Assembly: GCA_019914995.1 (NCBI GenBank)
Contig: CM034127.1
Location: 6,200,001-6,264,000 of the forward strand
Source: Acanthochlamys bracteata
Lineage: Eukaryota > Streptophyta > Magnoliopsida > Pandanales > Velloziaceae
Direction: 5' to 3'
Length of the DNA stretch: 64,000 nt
The notes under the pieces were generated by a model. The model was not told the DNA's origin. It saw only the letters and a program-made list of their open reading frames with translations, and ran no database searches. Shown here piece after piece: positions 36,853 through 49,184 of this stretch (its first letter is position 1; the number at the start of each line of letters is the position of its first letter). Made by a program: the position numbers and the translations under genes.

Positions 36853-39800
36853 TGAATGCATCTTGTAGATAAACAATTGAATAAGCAGGGTCTGTTTTAG
36901 GTAGCTCTGCCAGTAACTTGAGTTTCTTTAAGACTTTAGATCACGTAAGCCTCTACAATGTCGAAATTCGATTTTGTTTTAGATAGATCTGTTTTTAGGT
37001 AGAGTAAAATTGGATTCTCAGGAATGTTATAATCTCACTTTGATTGTTTGTAAGATAATGAAGACCTTAATTTATTTAAAGTTTATCCTTTTTACATTTA
37101 AGCAATATTCTCTGTCTTTCATATTTTAGATACATCATGAACTGAAAGGACAAAGAATGCCGTTGCAGTTACTTTTATTTTTGAATCCAGTTCAATAGTA
37201 GATATAAGCATTGAGAAGGTTTAATATGTTTTTTTTTTGTAGGAATATAAATTTGTCTAAATATGATGTATTCCATTGTTAAAACCTTCTGATATTAAAA
37301 TCATTCTCTTGTTTTTGCAAGAAATTATAAAACACTCTTTCTTTTTCTTCTTTAAATGCAGGTCATCTCCATCATTGGAAAAATATCTAAAGAAGTCTCC
37401 TACAGCTATTGGTACTTGGTATGGGCTTCTGACCTTTCTCACTTTCTCATTTTCTGGTGAACAGCAATTAATGAAATCTGATTCCGAGGAAAGCCAAACT
37501 TGAAAGTTCCAAGTTAGAAATATGGTACGCCATTCAACAAGTCTCATTAATAAGCTTGAGAATAAATAGTTGACAGTCAAACCCCTATATAGCTTGCCAC
37601 AAAGTTCTTATCCCTCCTAACATGTCTGTGACCCTTCAAGTTTGACAACTGTAGTCTACCTGTTTTGCATAGAGAGGTAGAGTACGTGAAGTCTGAAAAT
37701 TTTATGAATTCTTTCAAAAGTTTCACAAATAAAATACGTCTCTCAGATAATGTAAACAAAGCCAAACAGAATCTAAATGGTTCTTCTAGTCTTTTTCTTC
37801 CTGAGAAGGATTTATCCATAACTAAAGCTGCAGTGGTGGAACATTAGCTAACTGTATTGCACCTTATGGTGCCAGTTTATCAGGTCAATTGTGTGGCTAT
37901 TGATGTTATACCCTATCTCAACTAGCTATATAGTTAATCTTACATTGATTTCCACATTCACTTGCATTAAAAGAATCTTATACATGTTGCTGGGGAAGAG
38001 ATTCAAGGGTCGTTCATGCCAACAATCCATGTAAAACCTGAAATCTTATTTTACTATTGGATAGATGAGCAGGTTAACTGAGGGCCTGCAGAAGTTTCCC
38101 TTGTGATTAAAACAAGTTGAGATGAATAGTTTATCATATCTGTGAAAGGAGACTTGCTAATAAACGAAGTTATTGCCAACCATATATAGTCGGACCTTAA
38201 AACGTGGAAATATTTGTTTTGCTTAAAAGATGGAACCACCTATTTTGAAGTATGCTTTTAATTAATTATAACTTAGTAAATTTCAATGTTGGGGGTGATT
38301 TATCCTTGTTTTTTAAACAAATCTAACAAATTGTTTGAAGAGGTCTGCACTTTCTCATGCTCCTACATCACTGCATTATTATAACAGTTCCTTCATGCTG
38401 GAGAAGGAACCTAAGATATCCAACTTCTCCCATATTTCTGTCAGTGGGAACGAGCACCATTGATTCATGTTTAAAAAATGAAAGCCATAGTAACTGGGTA
38501 AAGTTGCAATGGAAGAAGAACAGAAATTTCAAAGACAAGTTAAAGAACGGCATGGGAGTATTGGTTGATTGAATAAACGATAAAAACAAATGCATCAGAG
38601 AGCAAGATCAAATTCATTTTGGAAATAACAAAAACTCTAGTATTATATTGTAAATTTATCACCTTAAATTCATGTGTCATATTTGTGTTCTCCCTATTTT
38701 TTGTTTCTCATAACCATTCCTTATCGTCCGAGTGGCATTGGTTTGAACCATCAAGGGGTTTACCGTAAACGAAGAAGGTAATTTTACAGTTTATAGTTTG
38801 CTTTTTGGACTTAACCTTCTATAAGTCAATAGTGAAAGATGTTTTGCAACGAACACATTAATTTCGGACAACCTTTCTTTCTGTATATATGTCACTATGC
38901 TGGTATTGATGTTTCCATTTTCTGTTATTTTCCATGTTATGTCACAGCTATGTTATTTGTCTAACTCAACTCAAAACGTTCGCTTTGTGAGTGTCCGTAG
39001 CATTGTTGATAAGCATGGCAATCTAGCGTGCGTAAAGCCTGTTCGAGTGAGTCGAAAATAAAGAGTTTATTGAAATAAGTAGTTTAGTTTTGAAATAAAC
39101 AGTTAGGCTTATTTCTGAAAAAACAATTCACTTCATAAAGGTGCTAAATAGAAGAGCTATCTTAAAATAAATTGAAAATAGTGTTTAGGTGAATAAATGT
39201 CTATAAACTGATAGATGACTGAAATATCTTTTAGTAAAAAATAAACGATATATGTTAAATTTGTGAATTTATTTTCATGTATAAGTTAATTTTGTAAAAC
39301 ACTAATGTTAATTTGCTTTTAATAAAAGTAATACTTAGACATTCATTTTAATTTATAAATAAATTATTAGAATATTTATAAAAAGTTTTTATTAACAAGT
39401 AATTTGCAAATTGTTTTTTACATATAAAAATATCTTTTTACTTTATTAAATTTTTTAAAATATAATTTGCTTTATATTCTTTTAAAAATTAGTACGGGAG
39501 AGTGATTTCGTTAATATCTCAATTTATCGAAAGCAAAATCTTCATTTGGGGCTGTGGCTTATATTTTAAATTGTTTATTTTGATAAGCTGAGGGGGATTG
39601 ATTTGAAGACGTTTGGTATTTTAAAAATTATTTCAAAAGAAGCTATATTTTTTTATCAGCAAATAATTAATAAATAAACTAAAATCTTATGATTTAAATT
39701 TTTTCTGTATTTTTAAAATTTAAAATTTTTATAAAATATTGCCAAAATATATAAAATAAAAATAAAAATGAATTAAAAAAGTAGTTTGAAATATTATTTT

Positions 39801-40571
39801 TATCCAATAAGCCGCGATGCTTATCTGGCATTTTGGTCAAAATTCCAAAGCCCCTTTCTCAAACACTTAAACAGCAGCTATCCTTATATAGTATTAATAT
39901 ATGTTTTTCCATTACTAATTTGTTATCTTACACAAATTTTCTCTGTCACTGCAATCTAGGAATTTGTATTTACTTGGTTGTTCAGGAGCGTCTGTCTTCA
40001 AATATTGAAGCATAGTAACATGAGTTGACTGGTAATATGAAATCATGAAAATAGAGCGTTTCATTTTGTTTAATTCTTTTGTGAACAAATATGTAATGAA
40101 CAAAGACACAAAGATAATGAAAAGACCACAACCAATGGTTGTTACGTTATCTGAGTTTGAATTGTTCAATGGAACATTACCACAAGATAAAATTCAGTCT
40201 TACATCACAAGCTTTTTTTCATCGCCATTCATTCATGCTTCAATATTTGTGCTTCTTGTTCCTTCTTCCCCCTAGACCATTCCCTTTTTCTTTACACAAA
40301 GCTCTCATATTTCTCATGCCATCAACCAACTATCCATCAAATGAAATCATCCACAAAAATAAAGAACCAGAAGGGAAACAAAAGATAACCACCACCACGT
40401 ACACTTGATTTCAAGAAAAAAAAAAAGCGAAAAAGCAAATGACAAGATTAATTTCTGTTACTTTTACCCGTCTTGATTCTTGAATCAAAGCCACAGTAAT
40501 AATACTATGTGTTTTTCAATACGTAGAACTGCTCCGCCGCAAAAGAAGAAGAAGAGGTGGTTTGGTTTCAA

Positions 40572-42098
40572 CTAGACCTGTTCGTTGGTCTGTGGGGAAG
40601 GGGTGTTGTTACCAGGATCAACCCTTGACTTGAGCATGAATTGATTGTTGTGGTGGTGCCCGTCATGATCATCGTAAGCGTAAGCAAAACCACCGTGCCT
40701 AGTTCGATCCATCCCAGCGAGCTCATCGTCAGCGGAAACACGAAGAAGATCGAGCTTTTTCAAGATAAAGAACAATGGTCCCATTGTAGCACTCACCCAT
40801 CCAATGATAACCAGAATCTGAATGATGTGTGCCGCAAGAAGCCTTCCTCCACCGCCCATGAATAGTCCGTAGTTGCTATTGCTTCTGTTCGGGTACACTT
40901 GCCCGACGTACTTCTTTCTTGCGAACAACGCTGTAAACATTATACCCCATGCGCCGCAACCGCCGTGGAGTTGAGCTGCCTCAAGAGGGTCGTCGTACTT
41001 AAGAATCTCGGCGAGCTTGTTGAATCCGATGAGGACAAAAGCTGCGATGAACCCACAAATAACAGCGGCCCATGGGTCGACGACTGAGCAACCTGAGGTG
41101 ATTGCTGCGAAACCGCCAAGCAGACCGTTACAGACGTCAGTAACGTTCCAGTGCCCGGTCTCCAGGCGCTTGGTGAACAGAGTAGTAAGTGCAGCTGTAC
41201 AGCCGGCGAGCGTTGTTGTCACAGCTGTCCGGCCAACGGCTGACCATTGCCCGTTGATCGTTCCGGATGGTCCATATGTTTTGAGGATAGTGAGGAAAGA
41301 ACCAGGATTGAAGCCATACCAACCGAACCATAGAAGGAAAGTCCCAAGAACTACAAGAGAAGCACTGTGTCCTCGGAGTGCAACTGATCGGCCGGCATGA
41401 TCAAACCGACCGATTCTTGGGCCTTCGATCAACGCACCCCAGAGTCCAGCAATTCCTCCGACCATATGAACAACACCCGAGCCTGCGAAATCGATGACAC
41501 CAGAGTCGAACAGGAGTGAATCACCAGGGTTTCTCGCCGCAGAGGCCCATCCGTTCACTGACCAAAACCAATGCGAAACAATCGGATAAACAAACCCGGT
41601 AAGGAACGACGAGTAAATCATGTATGCGACAAACTGCGTCCTTTCAGCGATGGAACCAGAAGTGATCCCTGCAGCGGCGATAGCGAAAGCCCACTGGTAC
41701 AAAAAGAAAGAATAATCGAACTCTGCGTTTGGTAGATCTTTCAAACCAAAGTGGTGCTTTCCGACGAACCCGTTCGACGGAGCGCCAAAGGCAAGAGCGA
41801 AACCGAACAAATAGTAAAACAAACCGCCGGCAGCAGCGTCAAGAACGTTAGTAAGCATGATGTTCATGGTGTTCTTGGCGCGAACGGATCCAGCACAGAG
41901 CATAGCGAAGCCAAGCTGCATAGCGAAGACGAGATAAGCGGAGAAGAGCAAGTACGTTGAGTTGATAGCGAAACCTGCGTCGGTCATCTGGTTGTTGAAG
42001 CTGTCGAACTGTGAGCAGATGTATTGCGCCGCGTTAGTGCCGTTGTTGCCGAGCAACGGCGCCAACGAAGACACCGAACATGTTCCTACGTCTCCCAT
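40572..42098 (-). CDS. AMT1: AMT1-family high-affinity ammonium transporter
   Basis: An intronless frame of 508 residues starts at ATG 42098 in a good context (GCCATGGGA). It shows family blocks throughout: [20 protein letters not shown] (47-66), [20 protein letters not shown] (71-90), [10 protein letters not shown] (150-159), [14 protein letters not shown] (202-215) and [17 protein letters not shown] (369-385). The pore histidine pair is H211 and H378, and the conserved aspartate is D203. Hydrophobic segments fit the usual 11 membrane spans. The cytosolic tail holds [15 protein letters not shown], with T466 at the place of the threonine whose phosphorylation shuts the trimer in Arabidopsis AMT1;1. 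[10 protein letters not shown] and [14 protein letters not shown] favour the AMT1;1 branch over AMT1;2. The protein is expected in the root plasma membrane, importing ammonium. No break is seen. Confidence 0.96.
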   Translation of the reverse strand: MGDVGTCSVSSLAPLLGNNGTNAAQYICSQFDSFNNQMTDAGFAINSTYLLFSAYLVFAMQLGFAMLCAGSVRAKNTMNIMLTNVLDAAAGGLFYYLFGFALAFGAPSNGFVGKHHFGLKDLPNAEFDYSFFLYQWAFAIAAAGITSGSIAERTQFVAYMIYSSFLTGFVYPIVSHWFWSVNGWASAARNPGDSLLFDSGVIDFAGSGVVHMVGGIAGLWGALIEGPRIGRFDHAGRSVALRGHSASLVVLGTFLLWFGWYGFNPGSFLTILKTYGPSGTINGQWSAVGRTAVTTTLAGCTAALTTLFTKRLETGHWNVTDVCNGLLGGFAAITSGCSVVDPWAAVICGFIAAFVLIGFNKLAEILKYDDPLEAAQLHGGCGAWGIMFTALFARKKYVGQVYPNRSNSNYGLFMGGGGRLLAAHIIQILVIIGWVSATMGPLFFILKKLDLLRVSADDELAGMDRTRHGGFAYAYDDHDGHHHNNQFMLKSRVDPGNNTPSPQTNEQV

Positions 42099-42130
42099 GG
42101 CAGCAGGTAATTGTGTTTCTTCTAATGTGG

Positions 42131-42185
42131 TAATGAAGAAGAAGAAGAAGAAGAAATTAAAGAAGGAGAAGTTGAAGAAAGAAAA
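42131..42185 (-). promoter_or_regulatory. CTT-rich 5' leader of the AMT1 gene
   Basis: Read on the gene's strand, this is a run of CTT/CTTCTT repeats some 30-90 bases before the AMT1 start codon. Pyrimidine-rich CTT leaders are frequent in plant 5' UTRs. A TTTTAAAA stretch at about 42231-42238 is the only TATA-like candidate nearby. A function is inferred from position. Confidence 0.4.
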
Positions 42186-42255
42186 CTTGTGTTTGAGGAT
42201 GGAGAACCTAGGGGAAGAAGAAGGGACGACTTTTAAAAGAGGAGTGCGAGCGTAA

Positions 42256-43582
42256 AAATTGTTACATTGGCTATCCCCATCTACGTGGGACCCGGTCAGG
42301 GGTATTCGGGAAACTTTGTTCCATGGGTTGTTTTTTTATTTATTATTTTTTGTTCCTTTAGTATTTTGGATACGGTAACAATTTTTGTAAACGAAGATAC
42401 CGCTAATCAGCGAACATGTGTTTCAGAAGTTGTTGAAAAAGTTTGTAATACATATTTTCTTGTTATTTGTTAAAAAATTGTGATTTATTTATAACGGATG
42501 TATAATTGCACGCAATAATGTTTTGAAGAACACAACCAATTACCGTGAGGGTGGTCAGAATATTTATTTTATAAGGATAAATGAGTTCATGTAAGCATGC
42601 CAGTTTATCCCAAATAATATTTATCGAAGAATACATTGAAAAACAGTTAGTTAGGTAGTAAAAGGATTTGGTAAGTAGATCGTAATTCTAGTTTCGGCAT
42701 ATGATATAAATTAGTAAATTGTACTTGATTAATCATGCAAAACATTTACTTGAGTGGTCATATCTGGTACAAATTATTTAAAAAATGTTTATAGTAATTT
42801 TGTTATTATTATTTAATTTTAAATAAAATTATTATTATTTTAAATAAATTTTTATATTACTTTTTTAATTTGTAAACATATAAAATATTAAATTATAATT
42901 TTATTATATAATTTTTATTTTTAATTAAAAATTAAACTTACTTGTAAAAAATATTTAAAATAAATTTTATCTAAAATGTTTTATTATAACTAACTTCTCT
43001 GACAGTTAAACTAGTTAACTACTTCCCGTTCAGACCACTATTGTTTGATTAGAACGAAGTACAAACCCAATCTGCCGTACTGTGTTAGGCCGCCTTTGTT
43101 GAAGTTTCTTCAAAATTCCAATCTAGCAACGGTATGTTTTGTTTCATTGTGTGGTTTAAGTTTTTTTTCTTCTTAAACAATTGCCTTTAGTTGAGTTTCA
43201 CAATTTTTAGAGGAAACGAAGGACGTGTTTCTTTTGCATTAAATTTCAACTTTTTTCATTAAAATAACTGAAATTTAAATACTTTTGTATTTATTGTTAA
43301 TTAAAATTTTAGTTTCTATAACTTATGTTATTCCACTTCTAGTAATTATATTTTTATTAAAATAATAAAATATTCCAAAGTGGAGCTTCACATTCCGGCA
43401 TAAAATATTTTTCTAAAAATATTTTCTTGGCCCAGTTTTGTGTATTTGTCTGTTTATGTTTTTCTTTTTATTTTTTTATTTTTTTATTTTTTATTTTTTT
43501 GCGACGTTATTTATATGTTCTTTTTTTCATCATGTAATCCTAAGAAAATCTCTATTTCTTCTTGTAAAATGTTAACTACAGT
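42256..43582. other. AMT1 upstream region, then AT-rich spacer
   Basis: The first 200-300 bases presumably carry the AMT1 promoter (minus strand). The open frame at 42267-42473 shows no domain. 42780-43000 and 43240-43500 are strongly A/T-rich. No gene is recognised. Confidence 0.4.
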
Positions 43583-44437
43583 TAGGGATAGCAATATATG
43601 ATCTGTTCCGAAAATACGATCCAAAATTGACCCATTTAATCAGGATTAGAGTTAGAAAATTTGACCTGTATAAATATATGGATTGGATTAGAGTTGAACG
43701 AATTTGATTCGATTATTAAATAATTGATCCCGGTTAACTCGAAATTGATCCACCAATTCGAATTATGATATCTTGAAAGATAATATTCGATTTTGCCTTT
43801 CCGTATATTAAAATATTAACAATAAAAATAATCGATAATAGTAATTTATAAATTATGAAATTTATATGGTATTTATAATTAATCTTTATTTTTATATCTT
43901 AATAAAATAGTGTAAGATAAAAATTATAATATTATCGAAAATATTAATATGTATGTGTTTCTATAATTACGAATTTGAATTTAGTATTAAAATTTTTAAC
44001 AAAATTTTGTTAGATAGCTATATTTATCTGAATTTTTATCGAAATTATAAGTATATATTTATAATCATAAAATTTCAACTGTCACCACATATTTTCAAAA
44101 CATAAAAATAAAATTTTTTTGGATATTTTAAGGACCGATGAAGATACTAAAAAATACATATTTTGACGGGCATTCACTATATCTCGTCACTAAAAATATC
44201 GTGCATTTTTATTATAACTGATATTATAATTTCATTGAATTTTAAAAGTGTAAAATAAAAAATTTTAATTATTAAATAGGTTGACCCGAATTTGATAAAA
44301 TTATTAATAGGTTGGATTAGGATTAGATAATTTTGACCTGTATAAATTTATGAGTTGAATTATGATTAAATAAATTTAATCTGGTTACTAAATGGGTTGA
44401 TTCAAAACTGACTCACGAACTCAATTTGTCACCTCTA
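43583..44437 (+). mobile_element. hAT-like non-autonomous element with perfect 8-bp target duplication
   Basis: The ends are TAGGGATAGCAA and TTTGTCACCTCTA (inverted: TAGAGGTGACAAA). The flanks are ACTACAGT at 43575-43582 and again at 44438-44445, a perfect 8-bp duplication, which is the hallmark of hAT insertion. The interior contains CTGTCACCACATATTTTC near 44080, shared in inverted orientation with the copy at 6637-7411. At 855 bp and without a transposase frame, it must depend on an autonomous partner. Confidence 0.8.
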
Positions 44438-44747
44438 ACTACAGTCACAGAAGATGCTGAAAAATCGAGCCCGAACTTTCTATAAAAATAAGAGATGTTC
44501 TACAAATAGACTAACAGCGGTTGAATAGTTTGAAATATAATTTGATGGAATCAGTTTCATGGAAATTGAAGGAAAACTATCTTTCAAGTTTACGTAATAT
44601 ACCATCATGTCAATCTCAATTTCGTAACAAAAATAGTGGGCACTGTTAAGGTACTATAAATTTGGTAGGGCAAGCGTCTATGGTAATTGGTTCAGAAAAC
44701 ACCGCACAACTTTGATTTAAAGACTTTGAGTCGTTAGGCTTCTCTTC

Positions 44748-45030
44748 CTGAACACGTTTGAGAGTGCTTATGAAATAGAATTTTTTTAAAATAGTAAATA
44801 TTTTTATTTTTTTTTAAAATAAGCTCTATTTTTTATTTTCAAAAAATAATAAAAATTTCACTATATAAAATTTTTAAATACTTATAAAATATATATTAAA
44901 AGACGTGAAATGAAAATTGAAAAGTTTTTCACTATATAAAATTTTTAAATACTTATAAAATATATATTAAAAAACGTGAAATGAAAATTGAAAAGTTAAT
45001 TACGGAGAACGCTCAACCAAACCGCCCCCT
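44748..45030. mobile_element. Tourist-like MITE with an internal duplication
   Basis: The head GAGTGCTTATGAAATAGAAT and the tail ACCAAACCGCCCCC match the ends of the clear copy at 54893-55151 (GGGGGTATTTGG...GTGCTTATGAAATAGAGC). The outermost bases of the left end are diverged, so the exact left boundary and the 3-bp duplication are uncertain. Confidence 0.6.
44856..44995. repeat. About 70-bp tandem duplication inside the MITE
   Basis: The block starting TTTCACTATATAAAATTTTT and ending GAAATGAAAATTGAAAAG occurs twice in a row (44856-44926 and 44927-44995) with almost no difference. The other copies of this MITE have it once. Confidence 0.85.
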
Positions 45031-45954
45031 TCGTGGTACCCGTAAGTTCTTCATGATTCCAAAGAAGGTTTTTTAATGATTCATTGCTAGTAGATCCATT
45101 GCATAGATGCAAGGGTATCTTCTTCACTTACCCTGCAATTAATAAGCTTAGGAAGTAATTAGAGAATACAATAATAACATTAATTTGGAGTTGACCTCAT
45201 TCAAACAGTCAGTATTAGCTTCTTGAATCTAACGACCAACCTCAAAATCATAACACTCAGTAATAGCTTGTTGATCTAAAATTTTATAACTCAAATTAGT
45301 TTCAAGCAGTAAGGTTTTGCTTAGGAAGTTAATGAATGAGTAATTGCTCATTTTGATTATAGACTTGTTTACTTTTGGACAATAATTCGAAACTAATTTT
45401 GATAAATGACTTTTGAAAAATAAATTATTTATAAATAGGTTTGTAAAATAAAACCTATAAATATATAAATTTAACTAAAATTTATTTTTTGACGGAAGAA
45501 AGTGAATTTCAGATTAAGTAAATCATATTCCTCTATTGTGCAAGAATATTTTACTTAAAATGGTAGAACTTCCAATCTTCAAAAAATTACATAAGATATA
45601 TATGATAATAATTGTGATAGGGATGTTAGTTGGCAAGGAAAAAGCAAGAAAAATAAAAAAAGCGCATAAGCCTCAAATAACATAAATAAAGAATTTTGTA
45701 TTTTTTTCAGTTTCTTGTTATCTCAGCAAAACCATGGGATTGCCTTAGACCTTTAACCATGCAATAATGTCAATGCTATTTGATATAATCAGAGAGATGG
45801 AGAAGTTTGATCATTACAATTTACAATGTACTAAAGTAAAACGGCCCTCATCTTGAGAAGCAATTCATCAAAACAAACGATTAATTGAGGCGGTGATGAC
45901 AATAGGCGGATGTGTTCATATCCCAAACACGGAGCCTGATGCTGACGGTTTAAA

Positions 45955-46199
45955 GCATAGTTTAAACGTCCATAATTTTACTTATTTTCGTCAAATTTTA
46001 AATTTTAATATGCAAAATTTTAGTTTTAATTTTGTATTTGCACATTTTCGAATACAACTATATTTTTTAATTTTCAACACATTTTTAAAATCTATTGAAA
46101 CACAAATACTGAACTACACTTCTACTTTATTTTTTAATAAACTCAATTTTTTATTTTTTACTTTTACGAAATTCAGTTACGGGTATTTAAAACACGCCC
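45955..46199. mobile_element. Tourist-like MITE of the GGGCGTGTTT family
   Basis: The right end reads TACGGGTATTTAAAACACGCCC followed by TTA, as in the copy at 53065-53354 (right end ACGGGCGTTTGAAACACGCTC, then TTA). The left end is diverged (GTTTAAACGTCCATAA). The interior has the same order of ACTTTTTAAT-like motifs. The left boundary is approximate. Confidence 0.55.
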
Positions 46200-47689
46200 T
46201 TAAAATTATTCTTTTAGATTAGAAATATGTTTATTAAATAAATTTTTAAAATAAAGTTACCGAAAGTGAGTTTTAATTTTTATTTTTATTAAAAAGTAAG
46301 CTGGCAGTAATTTAATATATATTTTTTATTATTGAAAGTAAGATGAAAATAATATTTTATATTTTTTTATAAATTTTTTTTATAAGTATTTTAAAAAACT
46401 ATTTGAAATTTGAACAATGTATAAAGTGGGACCGCGGGAAGTTTTCAAGTTGACTTTGATGATCTCCTATAATCAGCGACCGAAAGGACAGTTTGACTTC
46501 TTATGAGAAGGAAAGATGAGATCGAACAAGCCATGTTGCCAGGCGAAAGAGGGATATTTAAATGAAGGATATTTGAATGCCAAGTTCTTGACCTTGCTAA
46601 ATTTAGAATTGGTGAGGTTTTATTAAGTACTTCTTTTATTAAATATTTTTAGTTTTTAGTTTCTTTTTAAAAATTCAAACTTATTCTAACGTAAATACTT
46701 ACTTAAAGTCCTCTTATTGGATTGAGTTCTTGATAGAGACATCTAGAATATTTACTTTTTATTTTCTGAGAAATTGTCAATGGCGATCTCTTTAAAGACG
46801 AGAACACCCATAGTATAGAATATGCTGGTCTTTTGATGAGTTAACAAATAAACAAGTACTCAGATGTAACGCTCACCACTATGCTTTCATCAACTTATTA
46901 TCAATTGATGAGAAGATACGCGACTAACAAAACTTTAGTGTTATTTCTTTCAAAATTCATACCTGAATGCAACAAGGTTCTGCTGATTTTTTAATTTGCG
47001 GCGCTTCCGTATAGATGTTAAACTGCTTTAAGAATTTGCGTAGAATGCATCATCTCACATGTAACAGCTGTTATCTGGAATGCCATTGAACTTAATTAAC
47101 CAGTTAGCACAAGCCTCATCCAACAAATATATACAAAAGAATACAGACTACTTCAAGTACAACTAAAATTTCTTTTCTTTTATAAATTTGTTCCTAACAC
47201 TTGCCAGTTTTTTATTTCATACAAATATATAAGGAGAAGAGAGTAATAAAACTGCATCCTTGTACGTAGGATTGTTGTATATCAGACTACAGCACCTTCA
47301 AAAATTATTAGCGATCCAGTCAGATGCAATATACCATCCTCATTACTTGATCTTGAACGGGTAAACGAATTTTACATAGAAAATTAACTATTTACGTACT
47401 ATGATGCAGTAACTTATAATTGCATATTACAATGTAAATTACAAATCCATCCTTTACCCATGCTTACTTCTAACCTCATTTCAAAATCGCATTACCTGTT
47501 CAATTTAGAATATCATCAAGCCCTAAGAGAACAACGGCTTCAACCGCTATAGGAGAGCATGCCATTTGCGACCTGAATAGCTCGGTCGCGTATGCAACAA
47601 AAACAATCAAAGATACCTTTCGCGAATAGGAAATGCTGGTCTCCAAAACAGTCGCTATAGGCTAGTTATTGACACATATTGCGATCAAT
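46200..47689. other. Intergenic spacer
   Basis: 46200-46400 is A/T-rich repeat debris. The remainder has mixed composition, and I found no coding frame or repeat end in it. Confidence 0.4.
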
Positions 47690-49184
47690 ATTCCTACAAC
47701 ACATTTATCCTCTACCGATTGAACTTTTTCATCGGTAAACTGCCAAATATAGTCAGTAATATCGACTAAAAAAAATTCGGTTGGCAAACAATCAGTAACA
47801 ACTTGTCAGTAACGCGTTTACTAATTAGTTAAAAATTTTAGTCTTTAAATTACTCTACATTGCCGATATTTATTTTAATCGATAATTTAAACAAATATCA
47901 ATCACATATTCTCCAACCATAAATTTACCGACTAAAATTTTCGTTGTAAATTCAAATTACCGTCTAAAATTTGAATTTACATACTAGATTTAGTTGATAT
48001 TTGGATAGTTTACCCACTAAAATTTCAACCGGAATGTTCTAATTATTATTTTTAAAAATAATTTACTATAATTAACTTGCTATATTCTACATTATGCATT
48101 AATATTAAAAACATGTCCATTCATAATAATGAATTTATTAACAATCACAAATATAATGATGAATCTATTAATAGTTATAGCTTCTGTTATCGATCCTTAA
48201 CCATGATCATCATCCTGCAAGTGAAAAAATCACAAACAAATTCAAATAAATTTCATTTCAAACTCAAACACATCAAAAGTTAGCGGGAACATGAACGAAC
48301 TAAACCAATCATTTATTCTATAATGAAAACTAATCAATTCAATTAAAATAGAACTAATGACTTATCCAGAAACGAGAAGAACCACCAACAAAACTCATGT
48401 GCCTTCTAAACCTTCTAATCTTCACTTCAATCTCCTCCTTTTCGTCTTCTAAATCAGCAACAACACTAACAAGAAAGGGATCAACCAGTAACAAACACCC
48501 CAAAATCAGCAACAAACTCTCAAAAGTCATCAAATTAGATAATTTTAAGCAAAAAAAAAAAAAAAAAGGAAAAAGGAAAAAGTAAATCCTAGAACAGAAA
48601 GCGGAGAACCTCATACCGTGAGCAGAGGCAGTAGAGCCGAAAAGAAGAGAAAATGGTGAGAGGAGAAGGAATAGAAGGAGAAGGAAAATTCATATTCAGG
48701 TAGTCCAATTTCAACAAAATCGACGGCGGTGAAGGTAGGCTCGCATATACGGCCGGCGTGTCTGTGACAGAGTCAGACGGAGGTCAACGAGAAGGAGACT
48801 GGAAGTAGAAGAGAAGAGGAGAATCATGCTAGGAGGAGAACTCGAAGCCGATTGGGGAGTGGGAGAGGGAGAGGGGGAGACGAATCAAGCCGCGAGTAGA
48901 GAAGAAAGAAAATAAACAAAGAAGGAAACGAGCGTGTAATTGTAATTTTATTACACTTCAGACTATGAGAAATACCAACTGAATATATTCTAAGTCAGAA
49001 ATGTAATGACAAGATTATATTTTGGTCGGCGAACTTACTGACTGACCGAAAGTTAGTTGGTAAAGCTACCACTAATAAGTTCATTTGTTACTGACTAAAA
49101 TCAAATTCAGTAGGTACTGTTGCTATTTACCGATTAGTTGATGGTCGCTCAAAGGTTAGTTGCTAATTTCCTTTTCGTGTAGTG
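47690..49184. mobile_element. Non-autonomous CACTA (En/Spm) element, left end unclear
   Basis: The right end CCTTTTCGTGTAGTG at 49170-49184 is an inverted CACTACACGAAAAGG, a typical plant CACTA terminus. Both sides carry many copies of subterminal motifs around CCGACTGAA or TCAGTCGGTA (for example at about 47720-47990 and 49020-49165). No clear CACTA terminus was found on the left; it probably lies at 47600-47700. The middle (about 48290-48920) is purine-rich (GAGAGGGAGAGGGGGAGA) and looks like the leader of a plant gene read on the minus strand, with an 86-codon minus frame at 48354-48614. This suggests captured host sequence. No transposase is present. Confidence 0.6.

Larger units (their letters stand above)
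34866..40571. other. Long intergenic region between PPR and AMT1 genes
   Basis: No gene is supported. Short frames at 37257-37850 have no recognisable domain. A TTTAAATGCAG acceptor-like site near 37360 precedes about 40 open codons, but no partner exons were found. Two short tandem duplications occur (35789-35852 and 36776-36852). 39050-39800 is A/T-rich with MITE-like sequence. 40400-40571 would be the AMT1 3' UTR, read on the minus strand. Confidence 0.4.

Noticed and set aside
37257-37847. Frames of 60-107 codons between PPR and AMT1 genes
   Set aside because: Frames overlap on both strands, composition is AT-driven, no domain is visible and splice partners are missing.
40641-41400. Plus-strand frames of 62-127 codons opposite AMT1
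   Set aside because: They are antisense shadows of the strongly conserved AMT1 coding sequence.
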